Below, piece by piece: positions 44,741 to 58,671 of a DNA stretch of 64,000 nucleotides. Position 1 is the first letter of the stretch, and each line of letters begins with the position of its first letter. Made by a program: the position numbers and the translations under genes. The notes below the pieces were generated by a model, which saw only the letters and a program-made list of their open reading frames with translations, ran no database searches and was not told the origin of the DNA. Origin of the DNA: Ilex aquifolium (taxonomy: Eukaryota; Streptophyta; Magnoliopsida; Aquifoliales; Aquifoliaceae); assembly GCA_951799425.1 (NCBI GenBank), contig OX637401.1, forward strand, positions 19,692,001 to 19,756,000, given 5' to 3'.

Positions 44741-45292
44741 ATGACTCGTGAGAGATCCCTTGATCCCAGAACCAGCCGTTCACTACTTCCACTACCCCCA
44801 ATCTGCGAGGATCCCGCTAACTATGACCTCCAGTTATCAGAGGAAGTGCTGCCCCATCTTGGGCAGGACCACTCAAGAGAAAATCCTCCTTCTCACCACA
44901 ACCTACCTAGTCTCGGTGCAGAAGGCGGGTTAGCCACTGAGATTTATTATCATGAGGCAATCAGGAAGAAGACGGAGGAGCTAGAAGCCATCAGGCAAGG
45001 CCTCCTACGTCAGAGTGGCAAGTAACTCACTAGCGAGGTCAGGCATTCGACGCGTAACTATGATCATCAGGACGATTACATTGAGGAAGCTTATTCCTCC
45101 CAACATAGGAGCCACTCTCAAGCAAAGAGCTACTCGACTCACCATCAGAGTCGAAGTAGGTACTCACCCAAGAGAAACGTTACTAACTGTATCCTCAGAG
45201 ACCCCTCTCTGAGGCATGATCACTCTCTTCGTAGGGAAGAGGGTGAAATGCGTAGACAACACCGTCTTAGGGAGCGAAGGAGATGGCATGAG
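44741..45292 (+). pseudogene. Element G gag, N-terminal fragment
   Basis: Starts MTRERSLDPRTSRSLLPLPP at 44741, soon after the primer site, with a Glu-rich helix (EAIRKKTEELEAIRQGL) typical of the N-terminus of plant Ty3 (Tat-like) gag. A TAA at 45023 interrupts the frame. It then continues as a Ser/His/Arg-rich region to 45292, where the chromovirus LTR begins. The capsid domain and pol are not present. Confidence 0.65.
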
Positions 45293-48200
45293 TGTCACAC
45301 CCCCACCTCGGATCACGTAGGGTGGGCGGCGGACCGGCCACCAAGGCCTTAACCAACCAACCCTGTGCATAATAAATGCAAAATACAGCGGAAGATAAAT
45401 AATAAAGTGATCCATTCTACCGACTTAATGAATATCAGATGAATAAACTATACGTCACTAACATCATTTCTAAACCCATGTAAAACAATAATCAAATCAC
45501 AAGGTTCACTACTCAAAACATAAGGAACATTTTTCCAAAATAATTAAATATTAGTCTCAAAACTGTAAAAGACATTTATTTATGAAGATCTACAATAAAC
45601 TAAATCTTCAATTCCTCTAATCCCTTATCTATTTGTAAACTTATTCTTCACCCTGATCCTCACCTAAAAAATATTAAATGTTTGTATGAGCACGACAACC
45701 CATGAATAACAACCACCTCTAATGAGGTGTGAAAATAAGTCCCACAGTTTATATGCGAAAATAAACTTTGATACATACATAAGTACAACAAATTGTACTC
45801 TAACCCCCTCGCACATAATCATCTAAAAAAAATGATCTCATGATCACAAATAACTTTATAAATGAAAAAATATTTATAACCCAAAACACTCACACACACA
45901 TTTAGTCTCAAATACATTTGTCATATCATGTTTGTTACCATTAGCCTAGTAACTGGTCTCGTCTCTTATCACTACTGGCCTGGTAACTGGCCTTGTCTCT
46001 TGTCATCACTAGCCTGATAACTGGCCTCTATGTGCACATCCCTATACCGATCACACTGATATACCTTCAATCTCGTTACCATTTATACCTTGGTAACCCA
46101 ATCCCTGTCCCATAAACATGATTTCAACACACACTAAAACTATCGTTTTAGTCCCAGCACACACAAAATTTTCCTTTTATCACCAAGCACATTTAAGTAA
46201 TGATATAAAATCATCCCATAAGTTCCAAAATTCATATGTACAACAATTCACAATTTCAACACATTTAATTGCAATCCCCAAACATCAACATATATATCAT
46301 ACATAGAAAATATCCATACGCACGCACCCACATGTTTAATATAAAAAATTCTCCCAAAAGAAGTAGTAAACTACTCACCTTGATTCCCAAAATTTAATCA
46401 AAGACCTCTTTACCAACCTCAATGCAATCAGCACTTAATCCAAAATAACATATAACGATCAATCCATATTCCTAATTTTGTCATTTCACGATTCTATATT
46501 TAATTTTTGTACTTCCTATCCATTGATATATACTTTATATATATTTTACATAGAAATAACATTTTTAATGTGAGCTAATAGGGTATGAAAGTAATCTGGC
46601 TGTTTAGAAAAAGGTTCTAAAGTTTTGGGGTCAAACCATAAATTTTGAAACTTTTGGGGTCAAAGTGTAATTTGTTTGAAAAATTTTTTTTTCTCTTTTT
46701 TGGGGATGCCATAATTTTTCCAAAATTCTATTCTCCCAACTTACCAAGTAAAAATGTGATTAAAATTAAATTTCAAAGAATATGGGGGCCAAACTAAAGT
46801 TCATTAAAACTAAAGGGGATGATCCTGTAATTTATGGGTTTAGTCTTCTTCAACCTACAGAAAATATATATATATATAATACTAGTAATTGCCCGTGCCT
46901 GAAGGCACAGCGTAATGAAAAATTAAATTAAAACTTGAAGAATATTACATTACCTAAAGACTTTTTGCAACCTAAAACAACATGTCAATTTGAAATCAAG
47001 GTAGTCCATACTATTATCCAGAAATTTCGTCAAAATTTTCTCTAAAAATAGGAATCCATAAAAATCTAAACTTGTCTACCGAACTTACAATCATGCATAA
47101 CAATCATCATAATTCACCATACCACCATAATAATCAATACATACCCAATCATCAACACATATCCAACCACCAAAACATCAAGCTAGTCCCTACTAATTTC
47201 AAGAAATTTGGGCAGAATTTCCTCTAAAAATAGAAGTCCAAAAAAATCTAAACCTATCTATAAAACTTACAATTATACATAACAACCACCATAATACACC
47301 ATATTACCACAATCATCAATGCATACCCAACCACCAAAACAACCATCATTTCATACCCAAAATCATTATAACAATGTATAATTAGTTAACTGTACAAAAG
47401 ACGGAACACAAAAAATACACACATGCACAAATAGAGAAACACCTTTAACTTCATCTTCATATCCTTCCATGTATACTTGAAAATATTTGAAATATAAAAA
47501 ATTATCGAAATATGTGAGGCAAAATAAAACAATCGTAAATCCGAAACATAAGACCCCCTTATTTTTATCATTAGTTGGATTCAACATAATTATTGTCATC
47601 AATTTCATTATCCTGAATTATTTAAAAAAATAATGAGCATACATTTGTACGTGGTTGGGGAGGGGGGGAGGATTTAGATTGATAAATGTAAAAATTTAGA
47701 GAGACTGTAAGAGATTACCAATTTATCTAGGAAAAGATATGGAGGAGTGTAGAGAAAGACTTCCGATCAAATAATCGAGCTCCTATCGAATTGGGTGTGA
47801 TGTAGGATATATAAGTTTACCATTTCCACACAAACCAACATAAAAGTTTAACTTTTTTGTCCACTTCTACACTTTTAACATCTAGCACAAAAAACAAAAT
47901 ATAACTTTATGCCAAAAAATACACATTTAATAATATTTATATACCATTGGCGATAGATGTGTTGTTTGCGATGTTGGTGTTGCTGGAGATGGTCTAATAG
48001 AGAAAGAAAGGGAGAAAGAGAGAGAGAGAGAGGAGTGAAAGTGGGAGGAATAAAAAAAAATATAACAATTTTGCATCCTAATGAGATGAGGCTTCCATGG
48101 GTTATTAAATGAGAAAGTTTTACATTCAAAAATTATATCTAACTTCATTCTCACAACATTTTTTGTGTTTGGCCAAGAAGTTAAAAACAGATTTGTTGTG

Positions 48201-51001
48201 TTTGGCCATTAAGGGGAAAAAAAAGGAGATGAACCCTGAAGGCCAAAGACTATCACACACTTCTTTCAAAACTATCACCACCTAGAACCACCTTCAAGCA
48301 TCATAAAGAATTTATATATTGATGCAAGAATGGAAATGGGGCAAAAGAAATAACCCGTGTCTGAAGGCACTATATAACACAAATAAAATTGAGCATCAAT
48401 TGTATAAAGATTTAAAATTAATCTAAGGACACTACTTTTTTTTTAAAAAAAAAATGGGCAAAATTTCTTCTACAAATAGTTCACAAAAAAAAAAAAAAAA
48501 AAAAACCTACACAATTTATATATTTTGTACTCGTACCCAAAAACCTGTAGTTAACTTCAACTTCGAAATGTGAATAAAATTGAAAGTTTTTATTTACACA
48601 ATCATATATTACCAGAAACCACATCTTAGTCACATTATTCACATACATAGAACTGGAATGCTCAAAAAGGATGTTGGTACCAATAGTATAAGCTTGTTGA
48701 AATGGGTTTCAAGCTACTAAAAAAGTATAGCAACACAACTACTCATTTCCATCAATCATTTAAAACTAAGTGCATCAAAATTCTATCAATCATTCAAAAA
48801 TTCAAAAAACCTTGATAGAATGAAAAAAGATGCATCATAATTTTATGAAAAAGTGAGTTTTAAATCGAGAGAAAAACGACAGCTCACAATTTTGTGATTG
48901 AAAGAACTAATGCGAATAGTTCGTTGTCGATCCCTGCTCTTATCTCTACATCAATGTGTCAAACATATCAAAATTAATACCAGTAATATGCCTGATATGC
49001 ATTGATTTCCATGGCAATAATATTCCATTCCTACATGTACATATTCATTCATGTTCAAAGCAAAAGAAAGTATGCTCGTTCTCATACCCACTATTCAATT
49101 ACACCTTGAGTTGTTGACTATGGCCAAACAATAATTACTAAGAGGTAAAACACACACCCAAAATTATGTTCGAGCAAACAAAACTCACCTCTTTAATTCA
49201 TTGTAGGAGCAAAAACCATAGCCACAACTAATAAAAACATATGCACACACATCCCAAGATATTCAATCTAAGTAATACAATTAAGATTAATATTTGGATT
49301 TGGATTCGAAGTTACATGACTGTTGGTGGAACTGGGAGCCACTGGCGGTTTACTTCGATGGGTCAAGGCGATGGTGGCTGGGCAGCGACGTGAGAGATAT
49401 GGGGTACTAATTTTGCATAAAGCAAAACAAAACAATAAAATTGAAATTAAATTCTAATAAAACAAAACAATAAAATTGTTATCAAATGAAATTGATGCTT
49501 CCTTCCTTATCAAGGTCACCGACAACACATTCACCATTGTATCCTTTCTCTAGGACCCATATCTCATGTCCCCCCTTTCTCGTTGTAGAATGCATTGCGT
49601 TGATGGACTCATCAACCTTCAAAACACACATCTATCGTCCTCTTACTCAAGTAGTATTGTAAACTCTTAAAACTTAACACCAAAGCAATTAAACTATGAA
49701 AATCTGGAGTCAAAAGTGCGCCTATTGTTCATTCAATCCAAATAACCATGTTTTCATGAGAAATTTCATCAAACTAACCATGTGCATAACCAAAGATGTG
49801 GCATTTGTTCAGTATATGATCACAAGGAATTCCATGCTCACAATTTATGAATGGGGAAAGAGGCTAGGCAATTACCGATTTAGGCAAGAATTCCATGCTA
49901 GAAAACACCATTCCAAATTGCACAAACGATGAATGAATGACCACAACATCATAAATTGTCAACTAACAAAAGTGGCAGAAACAAAAACCTCATTAAGCCA
50001 ACCTCATGGCGTAAACGAAAATCTCATTAGACTTTACTTGTGATACAGTAGACTTTAATTTTGGTAGTCTTATATTAAAAAAAAAAAAATTGCAATTGAA
50101 TAAGAGTGACATGCTCAATCAAAAGGCATCGAATTCAAGAATTATATTTACACAATTTTATAAACAAAAAATTTGCTCAGAGTTCAAGAATTCACTGACC
50201 ATGACAAAGCTTGAAAGTGCAAGGTTCAACTTTGTTCCTCATCGAAGCAAACTTGGCTCCATCAAGCAAGATGGGTACGTAGTGAGCTGGAAAAGACAAT
50301 GATGAAAATTATAGGTAAGACCAAAACAAAAAAAAGATTATCGCTTGAGAACACATTCAAGCCAAGGCAAAAAAAAGCTTTAGAAATCAAAATCACAAAA
50401 ACATACACCACATGAAACTTATTCACTGATTCCTATATTGAAACAAAATCAAAGAGTTGGAAAAAAAAATATACGTAAAGTAAATTTATAAAATAATATC
50501 AGTCCAAGGACTTAAACATTAGAGTTCTCAGTTTATTTAGTAAAAGGATGATCTCCCTGATTCTCTCGCATTACAGGTTGAGCTAGCTCCCATCATGAAA
50601 GACAATAAGAGTCAAATTCTCTCACCCATATTATCCAAGCTGAAGGTAATAAAATTAGTCCTTGGTTTGGGATAACTTGAACTGGATTGTTAAATAAAAA
50701 ATTCATATTGCCCAACCTCTAGTTTTTTAAGATACATTAAATTAAATAAACAATTACTTTTTAAGAAATGGTCCCAGTATAAAAGTAGACAATGACCCAT
50801 GTATATCAAGAATGGATTAAAATATTAACAATACTGATTAATACACTATATATCTAATATTACAGTTAGTAATTTGAATTCTAAACTTATAAAATTATAA
50901 CAACGATCAAGATTGGTTCAGTTTTCATCTACTTTGATCAAATAGTATAAAATTAATTCAATTTTTTTCTCAAAAATATTAACTCATCTAACACATTTCC
51001 C

Positions 51002-51560
51002 TACTGCAAGGAGGAGGAGGTTTGTGTCTGGTGGTGAGCAGGGTTGACTACATTGTAAGGATCACTCAGGCTAGGTTCTGTGTTCAGAGCATGGAGCTGA
51101 TTCTGCACTGGTCTTGTAGACTGGACGGATGATCTGAGTAGATAGAAGTAGGGTTTAACTCCTTTTGAAGGATTAAAACCAACTCTTGCATTGGGATCAG
51201 CATTAGATGCCTAGTGCAAGTACAAAGAGGGTGTGAATAGGGGTATACTGTCTTGTTAATGATTCCTTGCTGCTGAAAAGGATTGGGGACTGCTGTCAGG
51301 TAGTGGTGGGTGGTGTTCTATGATGTTGCTTAAGCTGTTTAGGCGCCTTGAAGGAGTAATGTTGCAGGAGGCCATAGCAGCAATTTGTCTATATTTTGTA
51401 ACAGTTTCTGGCAGTTACAATGTAACAGAAATTCTGTTATGAAACAGATTATGTTTCTAACAGTTTTTCTATTTTTTTCTGTTAAAACAGATTTTTCTGT
51501 TTTTGATTCTTGTAATTTCTGAAATTCATTCAATAAAATTCTTTTTCTTTAAAAAAAAAA
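51002..51560 (+). mobile_element. Polyadenylated retrocopy with 16-bp target duplication
   Basis: 559 bp ending in AATAAA (about 51532) and a poly-A run (51551-51561). Direct repeats of 16 bp, ATCT[A/T]ACACATTTCCC (50986-51001 and 51561-51576, one mismatch), flank it. These are hallmarks of LINE-mediated insertion. No protein was recognised; it is either a 5'-truncated LINE end or a copy of a cellular transcript. Confidence 0.75.
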
Positions 51561-52579
51561 ATCTTACACATTTCCCAATGATAATCAACTCCACTAATCC
51601 ACATCTATCCCTCTTTTCTTTCTCTCCTATCTCTTATTTTTTCTTTGTTCACTTTCATTATAAATTGCATAATTAAAAAAAAAAATCAATTTTTGGTATT
51701 ATAGAGGAAATGTACGGAGACACAAAACTTGTTATTCTCCACCTTTAGCACCTATAGTAGATTTGGTGGTCTCCAACACAGCTTGGTACACCTAGAAGCT
51801 GATATGTTGGAGAATTCATAACATTAATGCTCCTCTTGGTTCTTGGCAAGTAAGCAAAATTAAGGGAAATAGTATAATATAGCTTCTTTTCTTAAAACCT
51901 CAATCAACATTTTATTTCCTTTAAACCACCTTTTCCAAGAATCAAACAGGCCAAAAAAGCTAAACACAAAATCAATAGCATCAAAAAGAGCTCTTATAAT
52001 TTCCCATGAACCAAAATTTGGTCTTCTGACATAACCCCCACAACCCAGAGGCAAAAAAAAAAAAAAAGTAAAGTGTCAGTCTAAATTTAGGTAATTATAT
52101 AACTAAGAACAGCCACACCTCTATGCAATCAGATCATAAAACCCAAAAACAGCTCAGTAAATTGGCAATAGAACGCACACTTAAGCAACAAAGGTACAAA
52201 TACCCAAAATACCTAAAACCCTTTACCGTTTCATGGATTCAAATTGCGTCAATCAAGCAATCAATCAGTACACATGAGAGAGAGAGAGAGACATGAGGGT
52301 TACCTCACGACCGGAGTGATGAGAAGAGGAAGCGGAAGAGGAGGGTTTAGAAGAGGCGTCATCGTCAACGGAGTTGGCAACTGTTATAAGAAGCTCTCGA
52401 TCTCAACAACAAAATTAACACTCAAACTTTCACACCAAATCTGAAAACCCAAATTTCAAAAATACACCAAAAACCCCCAATTTGAAAACCTAAATTTCGC
52501 AAATCATGTGATTATGCATGGTATATGTGTGTGTCTGCGTGATATCTGTGTGTGTGTGCGCGCGATGTCTGTGTGTGTG

Positions 52580-52720
52580 GGTGTGTTACTGGGGAGAAAG
52601 AGAGAGAGAGAGAGAGAGAGGAGGGGTACCTGGGCGACGACAGAGAGAGGGAGACATGGCATAGGCTTGATCTACTTCTTGTGTGTGTGTGTGAGATAGA
52701 GAGAGAAAGAGAGATGTTAT
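52580..52720. repeat. GT and GA microsatellites
   Basis: Several short GT and GA arrays close together; ORFs rich in Cys-Val or Arg-Glu here are by-products. Confidence 0.85.
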
Positions 52721-53029
52721 GGTTGCCGCTGGCTTGGGAAGGAGAGAGCATGCCTGTCTCTGCCTTGGGTTGTGTGTTGGAATGGGTGGGATTTGGTTTT
52801 TGAGTGAGATGTATTGTGAGCCTTTGTATTAGAGACTTTTGAATTTGAGTGAGATGTATTGTGAGCCTTTAGATTAGAGACTTTTGAATTGATTTGAAAC
52901 CGTTAGATGTTGAAGCCGCCCTGTTATATATATATACCCTATCATATTATTATAGAACTAGTACCATTGATTGAATGAAAGATATAAAACTCATAAAATA
53001 AGTAATAAATTCATACCTTCAATGGATTG

Positions 53030-53537
53030 TGATGGGTCAAGCTCAAGGGCCCAACCCACGTAGTAAGCCCATTATGGATTAATAACCCAATTCCAAGAGA
53101 TCCAGCAAGTCAAGCCCAAAGTGGTCCACGTCTGGTCAAGATCATCAGGTTTGAGGAGCTACATCAATAGGGATCATGTAGGTCATCCAAGAGTCTCGTC
53201 CTCGCCGCCTTGGAAAGAGTCAACCCTCACCTCATCCTTTGACCAAGTCTCATGGAGAGCACCATAACTGCCTCGTCCGTTGAGAAGAGGTCGCCAACAC
53301 TTGGGGGGCATCACACTCAATTGAGCACATCTCTCCTCTCCCTCTCATAGCTTGTAACTCCCTGCTCTCCCTACACTCACTGAAGTAATAAAATACCCAG
53401 CGACCCTAGCCATTCAAAGTGGACGTAGGTCACGTTAACAGAACCACTATAAATCCTTATTTTCTCTCTCTACTTATTTACAGCATTTACTATAGTTTAC
53501 TTGACAGGTGGTGTGCAAACCAATTTGTACATCATCA
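53030..53537 (+). mobile_element. Solo LTR of a Ty3-type retrotransposon
   Basis: 508 bp, TGATGGG...TACATCATCA, with a perfect target duplication GATTG (53025-53029 and 53538-53542). Same family as 848-1423, including the GTGGACGTAGGTCAC block. Confidence 0.88.
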
Positions 53538-53644
53538 GATTGAACCCACTTCTCTTCTTTCACCTCCCTTTCTCTCTCCCCTAAGCCGCCTCTTTCTTTG
53601 TTTGTTTCTTTTTTTTTTGTTACCCTTCCCCTATCTTTGACATA

Positions 53645-54203
53645 TGTTGCGAAAATTACCCCAGGAATTGAATTTGGATCGATATTGACACTCATATTCA
53701 AGTGGAAAAATAAAAGAACAATCACACAAGACAAAATAATTTAAGTGGTTCGGCAATTGCCTACATCCATGACAACAACGATCGGATGTTTTCACTATTT
53801 GGAGTAAACAGAGAGTACAAGAATAATTGTTCCAAATCTCACAAGTACTCACTACAACAAAATAAGATCACTCTGATATCTCACTGGTATCACTCAAATT
53901 GATACCGAAATATCACTTAATGCTTGTACACTATAAGCATTGAAAATACTGAAGTGATTTTCGGATGCTTGAACTGCTAGCTGGAAATCTCCTTTTATAG
54001 GCAAACTGGGAAAGAAATGGACAAAGACTCAAATATGAAAATTAGAGCAATTAATGCGGAGATTATATCCGAACTGCGCATGATTCAGGCATTCACACAC
54101 AGCCCCCATTTTTTCTCTTGACTTTAAGGCACCAATTGTTGAAAAACAATGTCACCCTTTGTCTTCTTGCTAGCCATAGGCTGTCAGACCATTTAATTCA
54201 ACA
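53645..54203 (-). mobile_element. Copia E, 3' LTR
   Basis: 559 bp, TGTTGCGA...TTCAACA. Bordered by a minus-strand purine-rich tract (AATGTGGAGAATT). Partner of 58117-58671, with scattered substitutions. Confidence 0.92.
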
Positions 54204-54284
54204 ATTCTCCACATTGGCCTGAAGCCGGTCAAGCTATCTGAAAACCCTTTTCCAATCGTCGTCTCAATGCGCCTTGTAAGGCGC

Positions 54285-57200
54285 TCAAACTTGTAGGATG
54301 TTGATTAAGTCCAAGCAATGCTCAAACTTGATTGTTGGAACCACCTTGGTCAACATAGCAACTGGATTACTTTTAGTGCTAACCTTTTATAGAGAAATTT
54401 CTCCATCTTCGATAACTCTGCGGACAAAGTGAAACCGAACATCAATATGCTTAGTCCTTGCATAATGAACTTAGTGTTTCGCCAAATGAATGGCGCTCTA
54501 ACTGTCACAAAAGATGCTAACATGCTTTTGTGATATTCCTAAATCACCAATCAAAACCCGAAGCCATAATGCCTCATTGAAGGCCTCAGTCACTGCCATG
54601 TACTCTGCCGCAGTTGTTGACAGAGCAACTGTTGGTTGTAGCATAGACCTCCAACTAATTGGGCCTTGGGCTATTGTGAAAACATAGCCTGTTGTAGACC
54701 TTCGCTTGTCCAGGTCACCAGCATAATCGGAATCCACATAACCACTGATATGAGACTCTGAACTATTGTCCCACTAACACACCAATCCTACATTCAGAGT
54801 ATCACGGAGATACCATAGTAACCATTTCCACGGCCTGCCAATTTTTCTTACCAGGATCTAACATATACCTGCTTACCATACTGACTGCTTGTGAAATGTA
54901 TGGACGAGTGCATACCATAGCATACATCAAGCTTCCAACTGCACTCGCATATGGAACACGAGACATATACTCATGCTCCTCCCTGCTACTTGGAGGTATA
55001 GCTGCTGACAGTCTAAAGTGGGCAGCTAAAGGAGTACTCACAAGCTTTGAGTTCTCCATACCAAAACGAGAAAATATCTTATTCAAGTACTTCTGCTGTG
55101 ACAAACACAATTTACCCTTCTTCCTGTCTCTCAAAATTTCCATGCCAAGAATCTTCCTAGCTGCACTCAGATGTTTTATCTCAAACTCTTTCTTGAGTTG
55201 AGACTTCAACTTGTTGATTTCCACCATGCTCTTAGCAGCAATGAGCATGTCATCAACATATAAAAGCAAGTAAACAAAAGAACCATCTGATAGCTTATTG
55301 AAGTATACATGATGGTCATACTCATTTCTAGTGTAGCTTTGTTTCAACATGAACATGTCAAACCTCTTATACCACTATCTTGGCGATTGCTTCAGTTCGT
55401 ACAATGACTTCCTTAGTTTGCACACAAAATATTATTTACCAACAACCTTGAAACCTTCAGGCTGAGTCATGAAGATTTCTTCCTCCAAATCCCTATGGAT
55501 AAATGCAGTATTGACATCCAACTGCTCTAGCTCAAGATCAAACTAAGCTACGATGGCCAATAACGCACGGATTGAAGTGTGCTTCACCACTGGTGAAAAT
55601 ACCTCAATGTAATCTACCCCTTCTTTTTGTGCATAGCCCTTAGTTACCAACTATGCTTTGTATCTGATGCCATCTATTCCTGGAGAACCTTCATTCTTTG
55701 CGTACACCCATTTGCACCCAATTGCTCACTTTCCCTTCGGTAATTTGAGGATCACCCTTTTCCTCCTCTATCTGAATATCCTTCTGCTTACTGGAAGTAA
55801 GCATAGCAGACTCATCAAAGGTCACATCCCTGCTGATCACAAACTTGTGCAATTCAGGGCACCATAATCTATTGCCCTTCACTCTAGTTGCATATCCGAG
55901 AAAAATTTCTCTTCTCAGCTCTTGGGTCAATCTTACTTTCTTTGATATGAAAATCAACTGGACGCCTAAAGACTCTAAGGGAACTATACCCGGCTGGCTC
56001 GCTTGACCATACTTTATGAGGAGTTTTACACTCTATAGCTATTGACGGTGATCGATTGACGAGAAAACACGCCGTGTTAACAGCCTCAACCCAGAATTCT
56101 CTATCTAATCTAGCATTGGATATTATACGCCTTGTTCTCTCCAATAGAGACCTGTTCATTCTCTCTGCGACTCTGTTTTGTTGTGGCATTCCTTTGACAG
56201 AGAAATGCCTTGCAATACCTTCATCTTAATAGAACTTTAACAATGGTTGGTACGTGTACTGACCACCATTTTCGGTTCTCAACCGCTTGATTTTCCTGCC
56301 GGTTTGTTTCTCGACCATGGCTTTCCACTTCTTGAATGTTTCAAAGACTTCATCCGTAGTCTTCAGAAAGTATAACCATACTTTGCGGGGAGAAGTCGTC
56401 AATAAAGGTAACAAAATATCTGGATCCCCCTTTTGAGGGACCCCAAACATCCGAATGGATGTAGTGAAGTGTGCCTTTAGTGTGCCGGATAGTTGTGCTA
56501 AACCTCACCTTACATTGCTTGCCAAAGACATAACGTTCACAAAAATTCAACTTGGTCGTCTTGACGCCACTAAGTATGTCTCGTTTACTAAATACTCTCA
56601 AACCTCTCTCACTCATATGACCCAAACGCATATGACATAGATGAGTAGAGATCGAATCACTATCTCTTGATGTAGACATCGCTACATCATCTGTCACTGT
56701 ACTGCCTGATATAAAATATAGATTTCCTATTTTGCTCCCTTTCATCATGACCAAAGCACCTCGAACAACTTTCATAACTCCACCTTGGGCCATAATCTTG
56801 CACCCATTGGAGTCCAGTGCACCCAATGAGATAAAGTTCTTCTTCAACTCTGTAACATGTCTGACTTCTATCAAAGTTATCTCAATTCCACCGTGCATCT
56901 TAATTCTGATAGTTCCTACCCCAACTGTTTTACAGGCCGTATTGTTTCCGATCAAAACAGTGCCACCGTTCACTTCCTTGTAAGAAGAAAACCAGTCCAT
57001 GTGGGGACACATATGATATGAACAACCAGAATCAAGAATCCATCCATCTAACGCAATTTTATTGTGAGGTAAAACTGATAGAATATTTTTGGCATTATCC
57101 GAATTGTCTTCAGCAACACTGACAGTATCAAACACCTTATCTTTATTGTTCTGATCCTTAGCTTTACGCTTCGGACAATCATCTTTTCAGTGCCCCTTCT

Positions 57201-57892
57201 TATGACAATAGTGACATTGAGAATTCTTTCGATCTTTAACTTTGGATTTAGATTGAGATTTTCTACTTTCTAGATTTCTATTCTCTGTCCTCCCTCTGAC
57301 AAATAGACTCTCTGCCTGAGAGTCGGTACTAAGAATATTCTTTCTGAACTCATTAAAAAGAAGTGATGAAATAATATCATCGAACTCAATGGTATCTTTC
57401 CCGAAGAGCAATGTGGTGACTAGATGCTCATACGAATTTGGTAGCGAGGACAACAGTATCATAACTTTGTCTTCATCTTTCAAGTTAAATTTCATGTTTA
57501 GTAGTTCAAAGATAATTCTACTAAACTCGTTAAGATGCTCATACATGGATGTACCTTCCTTCATATGAAACGCAATGTTGCTTTAGGTACAATCTGTTGG
57601 GAAGAGACTTCGTCATGTAGAGACTTTCTACTTTCAACCAAATCTTTGCAGCTGATTTCTCTTGCATGACGTTGTACATAATCTCTTTTGCCAGACACAA
57701 CCGAATGGCACTACATGACTGGAAATCGTATTCCTTCCATTTGTTGTCGTCCACATCTTTAGGTTTACCTTCCAATGCTGTGTAGTCCCAATTGTATTAG
57801 ACTTGGACTTGCCAAATCCCAAAATTGTTCCTTCCATCAAATTTCTCCACCTCGGACTTAGAATTCGAGATCTTAAGAAGTTTCGTCGCCAT
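54285..57892 (-). pseudogene. Copia E gag-pol polyprotein, degenerate
   Basis: Starts MATKLLKISNSKSEVEKFDG at 57892. Gag is broken by a stop and frameshift within the first 60 residues and again later. The zinc knuckle (CHYCHKKGH) is cut by a TGA. Protease ILDSGCSYHM, integrase HHCC (HMRLGHMSERGL), RT with YVDDM (55246-55260, minus strand), RNase H ([20 protein letters not shown]) and a C-terminal MLTKVV segment follow in copia order. Many frame changes; inactive. Confidence 0.9.
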
Positions 57893-58099
57893 GACTTTAA
57901 AACTTGATGAAGTGAGATCCGAAAAAAAAATTGGTGCAGACAATTACTATTCCTAAAATGGTACTATAAATAGTACCCGTTAATAGTACTAGTAAATGGT
58001 ACTGATGAATAGAAACCGTATAACGTACTAATGAATAGTACTATATGAACAGTACCGTATGAACAATACTCGTATATAAATAGTAACCAAAATTGGTAC

Positions 58100-58114
58100 T
58101 GGCTCTGATACCAA
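58100..58114 (-). promoter_or_regulatory. Copia E primer binding site
   Basis: TTGGTATCAGAGCCA on the minus strand, two bases from the LTR; initiator-Met tRNA type. Confidence 0.9.
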
Positions 58115-58116
58115 TT

Positions 58117-58671
58117 TCTTGCGGAATTACCCCAAGAATTGAATTTAGATTGATATTGACACTCACACTCAAGTGGAAAATAAAAGAACAATCACACAAG
58201 ATAAAGCAATTTACGTTGTTCGGCAATTGCCTACATCCACGACAACAATGATCAAATGTTTTCACTATTTGGAGTAAACAGAGAGTACACGAACAATTGT
58301 TCTAAATCTCACAAGTACTCACTCCAAAAAAATAGGATCACTCTGATATCTCACTAGTATCACTCAGATTGATACCGAAATATCACTTAATGCTTTTACA
58401 CTACAAGCACTGAAAATGTTGAAGTGATTTTCGGATGCTTGAACTACTAGCTGGACATCTCCTTTTATAGGAAAACTAGGAAAGAAATGGGCAAAGAATC
58501 AAATCTTCAAATCAATGCAATTAATGCGGAGATTAGATCCAAACTGCGCATGATTCAGGCATTCACGCCCGACCCCATTTTTCTCTTGACTTTAAAACAC
58601 CAATTGTTGAAAAACAATGCCACCCTTTGTCTTCTTGCTAGCCATAGGCTGTCAGGCTATTTAATTCAACA
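58117..58671 (-). mobile_element. Copia E, 5' LTR
   Basis: 555 bp; its inner edge has decayed from TG to TC on the plus strand. The element is flanked by a perfect target duplication ACATA (53640-53644 and 58672-58676). Confidence 0.92.

Larger units (their letters stand above)
46882..52956 (-). mobile_element. Helitron (about 6 kb) in the chromovirus LTR
   Basis: On the minus strand it starts TCTATAATAATATGATAGGG (52956) and ends with the hairpin GTGCCTTCAGGCAC, GGGCAATTA and CTAG (46882-46885) before T. The 5' flank is T instead of the usual A, so the 5' limit is less sure. A second, degraded 3'-end-like hairpin lies at 48352-48370 (CCCGTGTCTGAAGGCAC), so two Helitrons may be nested here. 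A retrocopy sits inside (51002-51560). Near 52310-52370 a Ser-rich, possibly captured exon ends at a GTAACC donor on the minus strand. No RepHel is seen. Confidence 0.55.
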
